Source of the DNA: Chelonoidis abingdonii
Taxonomy: Eukaryota; Chordata; Testudines; Testudinidae
Reading direction: 5' to 3'
Assembly (NCBI RefSeq): GCF_003597395.2
Contig: NC_133770.1
Coordinates: 79,397,634-79,461,633, forward strand
DNA length: 64,000 nucleotides
Made by a program: the position numbers and the translations under genes. The notes below the pieces were generated by a model, which worked only from the letters and a program-made list of their open reading frames with translations, made no database searches and was not told the origin of the DNA. Positions 34,737 to 43,340 of this stretch are shown one piece after another; positions within the stretch are counted from its first letter, which is position 1, and each line of letters opens with the position of its first letter.

Positions 34737-35120
34737 GTGTTACTATCTGAGAAAATGAGTGAAAATGGAGTCACATTTGACTTATCCAAGGAAACCGCAA
34801 CATGTGGGCTTGGATATAACCCAATCAGTGATAGAATAATTACAATTCATCTTCAGGTCAAGCCAGTCAACATGTCAATCATACAGGTTTACAGTCCTAC
34901 AACTGCAGCTGACAATTATGGGACTGATAAGTTCTTTGAACAGCTTGAAGAGACACTCATTAAAACATCAAGCAAAGATATCTCCCTTGTAACTGAGGAA
35001 TTGAATGGGAAAGTTGGAAGCGTAAGCTCTCATAAAGAAGTAATGGGAAACAATGGTCTGGATTTACACAATGAGAAAGGAAAACATTTAGTTGAATCTG
35101 TGCCCAACAGGCCCATATAA
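34737..35120 (+). pseudogene. RTE-type apurinic endonuclease fragment
   Basis: 127 codons without a stop. VTFDLSKETATCGLGYNPIS, then DRIITIHLQVKPVNMSIIQV, YSPTTAAD, LEETLIKTSSKDIS and ELNGKVGS. In intact RTE elements IIQVYAPT and GDWNAKVG carry active-site residues; the Asp of GDWN is gone here. The frame then runs into LVESVPNRP where the next inserted block begins. Confidence 0.8.
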
Positions 35121-35825
35121 AAAGAGCTGCAGTGCAGAGCAGAGAACAGTTGTTGCCTGCTGCTGGAGGAGTGTGGCTGGTGTTCCTGGGTGGCTGAGGA
35201 AGCTTCATGGCTGTGAACAAAGCAGTTGCCAGCAAGGACCAAAGGAGCAGAGAAGGTCAAAGACTTCAGCCCTACGGTGAGGGTGAAGTGTTCATAAAGG
35301 TGTTGAGGCTGAGGGAAAGTGGCCTAGGGAATTGTAGCAGCAATGAAGATTAGTTAAAGCGATGCTGCTATTCGTAAGGTCCCTGGACTAGGACCCAGAG
35401 AAGTGAGTGGGCCCAGGTCCCCCGCATTACCCATTGGGGAAGTGGCTTGAATATTGAACTGTAATACTCTCCCAAAGGGGGACCTGAACTGTTTAGTGTC
35501 CCAGCTGGAGGGCTGTACCAGAAAAGTCCAGAGGGGCAAAGACATTGCCTCCAGAGAGGAATGTCTCGATACCGGGGCTGGGACTGCTTAAAGACAGAGC
35601 CCAAAGAAAGCTACAGGAAGAGGCCAACTGAGTCCTGGAATAGGCCCCTGTTGGACTATATACCCTGGAAGGGGGTTGTATTTCACGTTCAGACTGTGTG
35701 AGACTCAGCTGGAGGGCTGAGTCATGGAAGACCTACTGCAATTAGAGTGATAATGCAGGCACACGCATTCGGCCAAGAGGGTGCTCACGAGAAGTGGGTG
35801 CCACCCCCGTTGGAGGGTCAGACCA
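35105..35825 (+). mobile_element. LTR-like block inside the RTE element
   Basis: GC-richer than its surroundings and unrelated to RTE. It begins with CATATAAAAAGAGCTGC (a TATA-like element at about 35113-35120) and runs to near CCGTTGGAGGGTC, after which RTE coding text resumes. Purine-rich segments with AGCTGGAGGGCTG at 35502 and again at 35710 are direct repeats. Probable LTR or composite insertion; clear TG...CA ends and a target duplication were not found. Confidence 0.5.
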
Positions 35826-36531
35826 TCAACTGATAGCCTCAAACACAAAATTAAAAAAAATAAGACATTTGGCAGGTCCACTGTGTTTGGATCTGTCTAG
35901 AATCAACAAAAGCTATGTGACTTCTGTACAGAATGGGTTTCAGTAGACATTTTGAAATGTATACTTTGGCAGCTTTGAGCATGGAAGTTTTAATTTTATT
36001 ATAAAGAGTGAAAAAGAATGGCTTGGAGACTCAGGAATGTAGGAGAGAATACAAGGAACTTAGAAGACAGATCCAAAGGCAAATTAGACAAGATCAGAGT
36101 AAATACACCAGAGCAAAATGTGAGAACTTGAAAGCTAGAAAGAGCAATAATACAAAATGTATATTCACAGTGGTTAGACTTGTTACCAGAAAATTTTCCC
36201 TGTAATTGAACATAATAAAAGATCATGATGGCAAAATCTTCATTGAAGGTGATGATAGCAGACACTGGTGGAGAGATTACTGTGTCAATCTGTGTGTCTC
36301 ATTAGAGCCACTCACAATACAGGATGACATAACAGACAGTATGGATCCAGAGCCATCAGTCCTAGGAGAGAAGTGGTGTGTACTATTATGAAAATGAAGC
36401 TGGGGAAAACACCAACACAACTGTTAGGGAGGTCTGGTTCCACCTCTAAGAAACCTCCAGTTGAGACCCTCTCATAGCCTAGAAAGTTATTAGCTCATTA
36501 AAGAAAATTAAACATTAAGACTAGGGTAACC

Positions 36532-36645
36532 AGACAGCAAGTGTGAAAAATCGGGACAGGGGGTTAGGGGTAATAGGAGCCTATATACGAAAATGACCCA
36601 AAAATCGGGAGTGTTCCTATAAAATCAGGACATCTGGTCACCCTA
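36532..36645. mobile_element. Palindromic hAT-type MITE with perfect 8-bp duplication
   Basis: Ends TAGGGTAACCAGA and TCTGGTCACCCTA are inverted complements with one mismatch. ATTAAGAC precedes (36524-36531) and follows (36646-36653) exactly. Inside, AATCGGGACAGGG and ATCGGGAGTGTTCC-type segments make a partial fold-back. Length 114 bp. Recent enough to keep a perfect duplication. Confidence 0.85.
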
Positions 36646-36653
36646 ATTAAGAC

Positions 36654-37129
36654 TAAATAGAAAATCTTTCTGAAGAGCATGGAATTCAATGAACAACAAA
36701 CTTTGAGTGCCAATTAATCATTCAATATCCTGTCCACCCATGTTGGTATTGCTTGTGAATGTATGCAGGGGCATGTACAGTGCCAGATGACAATTTTCTG
36801 TTGTTTATTTATGCATGTGGACCTGATGACATTGCTAATTTTCATGCCTGAAGGAGTGGACTGAGATTATTGCTGCCTAGACTTGGCTGCCTGTGAAGGG
36901 TCTGTATAGTGAGGAGGCCACTCTTTGAAGTAAGAAATTTTCCCAGTTAGAAAGGTCGAGTCCTTGACCACCATGGTAGAAGGTACATTTATCTTCAGTA
37001 GTAACGCCAGGATAAACTTGGACTGGTACTCACTGAGAAAACTTCTGGCTTTATAAAATTTAGGACAGGAGAAGAAAGAAGAAAGAAAGCGTGGGCCAAG
37101 AAGCCCCTTACTGCCGGACGGATCTTCCA
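36654..37129. other. No recognised feature
   Basis: Unassigned. The open frame on the minus strand that spans 36867-37190 starts within the CR1 piece and has no family resemblance beyond MEKRRLRGDMIS. Confidence 0.4.
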
Positions 37130-37745
37130 CATCTGGTCTACTGCCCCTCTTATTACTTATCATATCCCCCCTTAGTCTCCTTTTTTCCAAACATACCCAG
37201 TTCCTTCACCTTTATTCATATGGCCTGAATTCCATCCCTTTGATCATCATTTCTGTCTGGATCGTTTCCAGTTTCTCTACATCCTTTCTATACACTGGTG
37301 ACCAAAATTGGACACAGTACTCCGGGTAAGGTCTAACCAGCACTGAGTAGAGCGGTGCTATCACCTCACATGACTTGAATGCTATGCCTCTATTAATGCA
37401 ACCTATAATTGCATTTGCTTTTTTTGCAACAGCATCACATTGCTGACTTATGTTGAGGTTGTGATCCATCACAACTCCCAGATCCTTCTCAGCAGTGCTG
37501 CTGTCAAGCCAGTTGTTTCACATTCTATATTTGTACATTTGGTTTTTCTTCTCTAAGTGTATCACCTTACATTTGCCTTTGTTGAATTTCATTTTGTTGT
37601 CTTTAGCCCAGTTATCCAATTTATCAAGATCCCTTTGAATTTTAGTTCTATCCTCCAAAGTGTTGGCAACCTCCCCACAGTGTAGGTGAATGTTTTCACT
37701 TTTATTTGCTTGTAACCATTTTGAACTTAATTTCTTTTGCATGGC
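37130..37745 (-). mobile_element. CR1 LINE fragment, minus strand
   Basis: RT C-terminal blocks on the minus strand: at 37212-37472 DHNLNISQQCDAVAKKANAI, IGCINRGIAFKSCEVI, VRPYPEYCVQFWSPVYRKDV; at 37518-37742 DRTKIQRDLDKLDNWAKDNK, MKFNKGKCKVIHL. Near 37140 the KRRLRGDMIS text marks the 3' side. It lies within the disrupted RTE region. 3' UTR is absent. Confidence 0.88.
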
Positions 37746-38259
37746 ATCACTTAACCTATGTCCTATTGTTAATAAATTTGTAGATGGGTTTTTTTATTCT
37801 AAACCAACTCAGTGCTGTCTTTGAACGGAAAGGTTTATTTACCCCAGTTAATAAACTGTGATGTGGTTTTTGTCTCTTTAAAGGAACAAACCAACCTTAT
37901 TATTTCGCTGAACTGTTCAGTAGAAGACTGGACAGTGGAGAGCACAGAGTTTGTAGAAAATTTGGGACTGGGAGCATGTTGGGGTGACCCTGCAAGTAGT
38001 AATCCAGGTTGGCTGAAGCCAGAGTGGGGCTGTAGACTGGCTGCTGGGATCAGAGCTGTTGAACCAGGGCTGTCTAGCATATAGACACTAATGGTGTGAC
38101 CTGCATGCTGGTAGGCTGATTGTGAACACCTCAGGCTGGGAACTAAAGCAGTAAAACAATTTAAGGCACCCAGACTTGCAGGGAAAATGGTGACACAACT
38201 CCTTACTGGTCTGGATTGAACCCCACCCCCATGACAACTGTGGCATCTCAAAATGTACA
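37746..38259. repeat. Unclassified repeat, LTR-like texture
   Basis: Contains GAACACCTCAGGCTGGGAAC, then AAGGCACCCAGACTTGCAGGG and TGACACAACTCCTTACTGG. I recall similar text in turtle LTR-type repeats but cannot name the family. It separates the CR1 piece from the RTE C-terminal piece. Confidence 0.4.
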
Positions 38260-38512
38260 AAGGTTTGACTAGCTGAAAGCTTTGTTTTATCAAGTGTGAC
38301 CGATGGATGCAAATCATGGGAATTTAATGCTGCTGACAAGAAGAAAATTGACACCTTTAAGATGGCATTCTGGCAAAGACTTTTGCATATCTCCTGGATG
38401 GAAAAGAAAATGAATCCTTATGTTAGAAGCATTATTGGAGAGAAGCAGACTCTGTTATCATAAATCAACACATGCAAACTTATGTTCTTTGGTCACATTA
38501 GGGCATAGAAAT
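38260..38512 (+). pseudogene. RTE/BovB-like LINE C-terminal fragment
   Basis: From 38302: DGCKSWEFNAADKKKIDTFK, MAFWQRLLHISWMEKKMNP, GEKQTLLS, stop, INTCKLMFFGHIRA, stop. It corresponds to the YGCESWTLNAADKKKID...WRRLLHISWTE and KLKFFGHIAR C-terminal region of RTE-BovB proteins. Same strand as 33980-36400, so very probably the other end of the same copy, with about 1.8 kb of unrelated DNA between them and the RT lost. Confidence 0.8.
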
Positions 38513-38544
38513 GGAAATAATCTTTAGAAAGTTCTCATGCAAGG

Positions 38545-38712
38545 ATTCATGGCTCCCAACCCTAGCCTTCAGAACCAGAGCTCCAGCCTAGGTTATACCT
38601 TCAAAGTGATGTGTATAGAGCTCTTTTTAGAGCACTAGCATGGGCCCTGCTACCCTTAGTCTGTTGACCCAGAGTGGGAGGATCACTAAAAATCTGTAGA
38701 CACAATCTTAGC
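38545..38712. mobile_element. Harbinger-like MITE fragment
   Basis: Shares AGAGCACTAGCATG, TCTGTTGACCCAG-TGGGAGG and CTGTAGACA with the 3617-3900 element, right half. The left TIR is missing. Confidence 0.6.
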
Positions 38713-38830
38713 TCTCTGTGCCTCAGTTCTCCATCTGTAAAATGGAGATAATAGTAATTTCCTATGTCACAAGGGTGTTGTGAGGATAAATATATTAATG
38801 GTATTCAGATCCTCTAGTAATGGGGGCCAT
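38713..38830 (-). mobile_element. MIR-like SINE, minus strand
   Basis: CTGTGCCTCAGTTCTCCATC then TGTAAAATGGAGATAATAGT and TTGTGAGGATAAATA: the complement of the MIR core and tail. Confidence 0.65.
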
Positions 38831-38849
38831 AAATAATTGCCTTAGCTAG

Positions 38850-39850
38850 AAATATTTAGCCTTTTTAATCCTGTAAACTCTTTGCCTCAATAATGTCTTG
38901 AAACAGTGAGTGCCACATTCTGTAAAAAGGCATTTCCTGTTATCGGTTTTAAACTGAGATATTGATTTAATTGTATGTGCTCTTGTTCTGAGAAACAATT
39001 AAATCAGAGCACCTTTCTGACCTCCTCTAAACCATTCACTTCACCTTATATTCATCTCTGAATCTCCATAAATACCCTAGTCTTTTTAATCTCTCCACAT
39101 ATGGAAGTCTTTCCAAGCCTCTAATCATTTTCATTGCCATTCTCTGGACTTTTCCTTTTCATCAATATCCTAACTGAGATAGCACGCCTAGAAATTAACA
39201 TAGTATTCAAGATGAAGGGACACCATCAATTCATGTAATAGATTCATAATATTTTCAGTACTATGCTAAAACCCATTCTTGTAGTTGTTGGATTCTCCCG
39301 TCACTTCAACAGCTGAGTGTTCAGCCAGTGTCGACTTGAGTTATGGGTTGTTTTTATGGCTTTCTTCTCACATAAGAAGCCAGCCCACTCCTTTACCAGC
39401 CCCTCATAGATGCTAGGTATACACTTGAGCAGCTAGCCCCTCCCACCGCTTGTCCCCCCACAACTACACTCTATTTCTCGCACAGAGTTAGCATAGATAT
39501 CTCCTTGAGCTCAAAATTACACCCCCAGTTCAAAGTGTAGATGTACCTTAGTGTGTATGAATGGATGAAATTACTGGAACCAATCTGCATTATTTTGCAT
39601 TTAGCTGAACCGTATTTCATCAGCCATCACATTTCTTATTTGCATAGTTTTCTTTGGTCCTTCTGAAACTGCTAATATTCTTCTATAAAACATGAATATT
39701 TTGTATCATTCACAAATTTTGATGCCTCATCTTCCAGCTCGCTACTATATTAAATAATCCCAATTTTAGCATGGACCTGGAAAATATCTTGGGATAGGGA
39801 CTCTAGTAGAAATCAAATTAAATAAAGCCCTGTATTATCATCCTCCCCTG
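38850..39850 (-). mobile_element. Old CR1/L3-like LINE remnant, minus strand
   Basis: Minus-strand text near 39040-39170 reads LEAWKDFHMWRD-KD-GIYGDSEMN, a decayed form of the MIRGLERLPYVERLKRLGY block of CR1/L3. At 39590-39740 the complement carries the region TTTTGCATTTAGCTGAACCG...TTTTGTATCATTCACAAATT, typical of the RT part of L3/CR1 read backwards. A Harbinger-like MITE (39413-39548) interrupts it. Highly diverged, so an old insertion. Confidence 0.6.
39413..39548. mobile_element. Harbinger-like MITE
   Basis: Ends TAGGTATACACTT and AAGTGTAGATGTACCTTA are inverted complements with small differences; CTA/TTA flank. Interior TCTATTTCTCGCACAGAGTT then AGATATCTCCTTGAGCTC, as in 51243-51546. 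Inserted in an old CR1/L3-like LINE. Confidence 0.65.
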
Positions 39851-41487
39851 ATCAGTCCTATATTGGGACCTTATACCTGTCCCTCCCTCTTGTTCAGCAT
39901 AAGAGTCTCAAACTTCTTCAAGAAATTCTTAGAGGCTTCTAAATTTTCCATTTCTGACTGATCTTTTTCAAAAGTTTTCTTATCGAGTTATCCTCATTTA
40001 TGTTTCAAGACCAGAGAATTGTATCTGATTTAGAAACAACTGGAGAAGTCAGCTGTTGAGTGCTTATCAGTTTTAGTTGCAACTGCTTTTTCAATAAATC
40101 TGTTTTCCCCAGCTTGGTTTTATATATGGGTATCCTTTTAAACACAACTCAAGCTAGGTTTTAAAAAAAAATCTTATCAAAAGGGAGTCTTAAATTTTGA
40201 CTCTTCCCATCTTTAGAAATAAGGGCCAAATTTTCAAAACTCCCAGCCTACACTGCACATATAAAACTGGTATATACAAATGTAATTAGCAGGGTTAAGT
40301 ACATAATTACCTTTTCTTGCACTCTAAAATAGTCTTGTACTTCTCAGCTCAGCCAGAATATGTCAACCATATTAGAAGCCAAATTTCACCCCAGAAAGAT
40401 CTGAGGCTAATAATCTACTATATTGTTCCCATACAGAGAAAATCCTAGTAGATGCAAATTCCCCTATGATCAAAGACCCCTATGGGCCTGTCTAAATCAG
40501 AATGAAAGGTCTGTTTTACAATATTTTAACTAACATTTTAAAACTCTAACATAAACAGGGCAAATTATATTTTAGCTGGAAGAGATGAACCCTATGCTGT
40601 CCTACAGAATTCACCTCTACACCTTGTCCTGACTATATCAGGATTTTAAAATGTTAGTTGAAATATGTTCACTAATAAGTTTTAAAAACAAATCTTTTAT
40701 ATTAATTTAGACATATCTTCTAAGAAATGAGGCAAACCTGGAGAGGGAAAAGAATGACATTTCAACCTTCATTCTAAAGGTCCTGTATTTTTTGATGTAA
40801 CATTGTTTTGACATTTAAAAATGATTAAATATCTATAAATCCAAAAGTATGACTAACTACAAAATAAAGATTACCCCACTGTAACAAAATCTCTCTCATT
40901 TCTTTATTTCAGATACTCTTCATTCAGACAAATGTGCTAAGCCCTACTTTAAGAAATGAATACATACATAACTGGCATATTTCAGTTTTCTATAGAAAGA
41001 AGGTACAATATGTTTCCTTATTTTACACTGCAGTAAAGGTGGCCACATCTGCTCACCTCAGAAAGCAGATGGATGTTCACATACTATATTATAGTATATA
41101 TTTCAGGGTGAAATTTTAAGTGCTTGGGTGTCACATTTTAATTTAAAATAGCTGAAACAGGAAGATTAACATTGTAAAACATTTCCTGCATTAATTGATT
41201 GATGAATAACAGCTTCCAAGAACAGACCTTTCATTAATCTCATTGTCTATATGCCCATGAACTGAAATCCACTCAGATTACCTGAAGTCACAAGAAAAGA
41301 TAACTAAGTACAACTTCCATCTTGCAGTTTCAATTTTCCAGGCTTTTTCTGGAACTTTAATTTATTGGCTAGAAGCAGCCAGAACAGCCATTTCCATAAA
41401 ACTACTCTTAGACTCTGAGTCAAGAATGATTACTGGAAAATACTTTCCTCGCTGTTTTTCCGAAGAACATTAATGATAGTAAAAAGA
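39851..41487. other. Unassigned AT-rich stretch
   Basis: No gene or element recognised. Confidence 0.4.
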
Positions 41488-41792
41488 ACAAGGAGTACTT
41501 GTTGCACCTTAGAGACTAACAAATGTATTTGAGCATAAGCTTTTGTGGGCTAAAACCCACTTCATCAGATGCATGCAGTGGAAAATACAGTAGGAAGATA
41601 TATATATACACAGAGAACATGAAAAAATGGGTGTTGCCATACTAGCTATAATGAGACTAATCAATTAAGGTGGGCTATTATCAGAAGGAGGAAAAAAATG
41701 TTTGTAGTGATAATCAGGATGGCCCATTTCCAACAGTTGACAAGAAGAGGTGAGTAACAGTAGCGGAAAAAATTAGCATGGGGAAATAGTTT

Positions 41793-42131
41793 TTACTTTG
41801 TGTAATGACCCATCCACTCCCAGTCTTTATTCAAGCCTGATTTAATGGTGTCCAGTTTGCAAATTAATTCCAATTCTTCAGTTTCTCGTTGGAGTCTGTT
41901 TCTGAAGTTTTTTTGTTGGAGTATTGTGACTTTGAGATCTGTAACTGAGTGACCAGGGAGGTTGAAGTGTTTTCCGACTGGTTTCTGAATGTTATCATTC
42001 TTAATGTCTGATTTGTGTCCATTTATTCTTTTGCATAGAGATGTCTGGTTTGGCCAATGTACATGGCAGAGGGGCATTGCCGGCACATGATGGCATATAT
42101 CACATTGGTAGATGTGCAGGTGAATGAGCAT
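41793..42131 (-). pseudogene. GIY-YIG endonuclease of a Penelope-like element
   Basis: CDICHHVPAMPLCHVHWPNQ is a frameshifted GIY/YIG core (MYIGQTG lost to a shift and a Q-T-S change), then SLCKRINGHKSDIKNDN and PVGKHFNLPGHSVTDLKV, TILQQKNFRNRLQRETEEL, LICKLDTIKSGLNKDWEWMG. The NGHK His and the PGHS segment are kept. One frameshift and the SLCK substitution of the Arg helix suggest an inactive product. Confidence 0.82.
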
Positions 42132-42174
42132 CTGATAGCATGGCTGATGTGATTAGGTCCTATGATGGTGTCCC

Positions 42175-42549
42175 CTAAAGAGATATGTGGACAGAGTTGG
42201 CAACTGACTTTTTTGCAAGGATAGGTTCCTGGGTTAGTGTTTTTGTTGTGTGGTTGCTGGTGAGTACTGGCTTCAGGTTGGGGAGCTGTCTGTAAGCGAG
42301 GACTGGCCTGTCTCCCAAGATCTGTGAGAGTGAGGAATCGTCTTTCAGGAGAGACTGTATATCCTTGATGATGCGCAGGAGAGATTTTAGTTGGGGGCTG
42401 AATGTGACGGCTAGTGACATTCTGTTACTTTCTTTGTTGGGCCTGTCCTGTAGTAAGTGACTTCTGGGTACTCTTCTGGCTCTGTCAATCTGTTTCTTCA
42501 CTTCAGCAGGTGAGTATTGTCGTCGTAAGAATGCTTGACTGTTACTCAC
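42175..42549 (-). pseudogene. Penelope-like linker region before the endonuclease
   Basis: 124 open codons: FLRRQYSPAEVKKQIDRARR, LLQDRPNKESNRMSLAVTF, QILGDRPVLAYRQLPNL, TSNHTTKTLTQEPI. One of the longest element-derived frames in the window. The first residues (SNSQAFLRRQYSPAEV) lie just after the missing RT. Confidence 0.75.
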
Positions 42550-42728
42550 ACCTTCTTGTCAACTGTCGGAAATGGACCATCCTGATTATCACTACAAAAG
42601 TTTTTTTTTTCCTTCTACTAATAGCCCACCTTAATTGACTACTCTCGTTATAGTTGGTATGGCAACACCCATTTTTTCATGTTCTCTGTGTATATATATC
42701 TTCCTACTGTATTTTCCACTGCATGCAT

Positions 42729-42766
42729 CCGATGAAGTGGGTTTTAGCCCACGAAAGCTTATGCTC
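42729..42766 (+). ncRNA. Hammerhead-like motif, plus strand
   Basis: CCGATGA (42729-42735), extra A, stem II GTGGG/CCCAC with loop TTTTAG (42737-42752), GAAA (42753-42756), stem III GC-TTAT-GC (42757-42764), TC (42765-42766). All parts but core position 4 (C instead of U) are as in a type I hammerhead. The C probably blocks cleavage. The minus-strand copy at 41568-41530 keeps CTGATGA but has lost GAAA. Confidence 0.45.
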
Positions 42767-42834
42767 AAATAAATTTGTTAGTCTCTAAGGTGCCACAAGT
42801 ACTCCTCATTCTTTTTGACAGCATAACACTCTGA

Positions 42835-43110
42835 AACCTGGTTTTTGAATGTTATAATTCTTGACATCTGATTTGTGTCCATTTGTTCTTTTGCATAGAG
42901 ACTGTCCGGTTTGGCCAATGTACATGGCAGAGGGGCATTGCTGGTACATGAATGCATATATCACATTGGTAGATGTGCAGGTGAACGAGCCTCTGATAGT
43001 GTGGCTGATGTAATTAGGTCCTATGATGGTGTCTCTTGAATAGATATGTGAACAGTTAGCAATGGGTTTTCTTGCAAGGATAGGTTCCTGGGTTAGTGTT
43101 TTTGTAGTTT
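42835..43110 (-). mobile_element. Second Penelope-like GIY-YIG fragment
   Basis: Minus strand: NPGTYPC / CSHIYSRDT linker end, then GSFTCTSTNVIYAFMYQQCP, SAMYIGQTGQSLCKRTNGHK and SDVKNYNIQKPG. The YIG core is intact here and the His is kept. It is joined without spacer to the end of the preceding element, in the middle of the PVGEHF block. Truncated at both ends. Confidence 0.8.
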
Positions 43111-43239
43111 GCCAGACAATGGTCACTGGAAATACACATTGCACAGGTACCAATCATAGACACATTGTAAAGGCTTTTAAGCTCCAAGGATAACATTCTT
43201 GTAAAGTTAGTTATTGATGTCTCAGTGTCTTCTGCAAGA

Positions 43240-43340
43240 TGAGTTCCCCTGCCCAAAGTCATTCATCCACGAAAGCTCATGATCCAAAACGTCTGTTAGT
43301 CTATAAGGTGCCACAGGATTCTCTGCTGCTTTTACATCCA
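43240..43340 (+). mobile_element. Penelope-like terminal fragment, plus strand
   Basis: CCACGAAAGCTCATGATCC, then AACGTCTGTTAGTCTATAAGG and CACAGGATTCTCTGCTGC: subfamily A terminus (as 9450-9527), lacking the first half of the hammerhead-like motif and the final 40 nt. Confidence 0.75.

Larger units (their letters stand above)
33980..36400 (+). mobile_element. RTE/BovB-like LINE, 5' and endonuclease part, plus strand
   Basis: Plus-strand frames give RVGTWSLRST near 34563 (the GTWNVRS start of an RTE endonuclease), KIDSCGIS, then at 34768-35100 LGYNPISDRIITIHLQVKP, NMSIIQVYSPTTAADN and ELNGKVGS. The usual GDWNAKVG catalytic block reads EELNGKVG. After an LTR-like block the protein resumes at 35820 with DHQLIAS (the GSDH block), then at 36200-36330 with KDHDGKIFIEGDDSRHWWRDY. 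The reverse transcriptase is missing; the C-terminal end survives at 38260-38512. Non-functional. Confidence 0.82.
41488..42834 (-). mobile_element. Penelope-like element with inverted ends
   Basis: Left arm 41488-41765 holds the terminal repeat on the minus strand, with a hammerhead-like motif in which GAAA became AAAA (41530-41568). Then the GIY-YIG endonuclease (41793-42131) and linker (42175-42549), both minus. From about 42535 the sequence turns to the plus strand and repeats the terminal region (CTTCTTGTCAACTG, GGAAATGGACCATCCTGATT), ending with a plus-strand hammerhead-like motif (42729-42766) and ACTCTGAAACCTG. The two arms are thus inverted copies of about 280 bp. No RT. Subfamily B. 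Confidence 0.88.
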
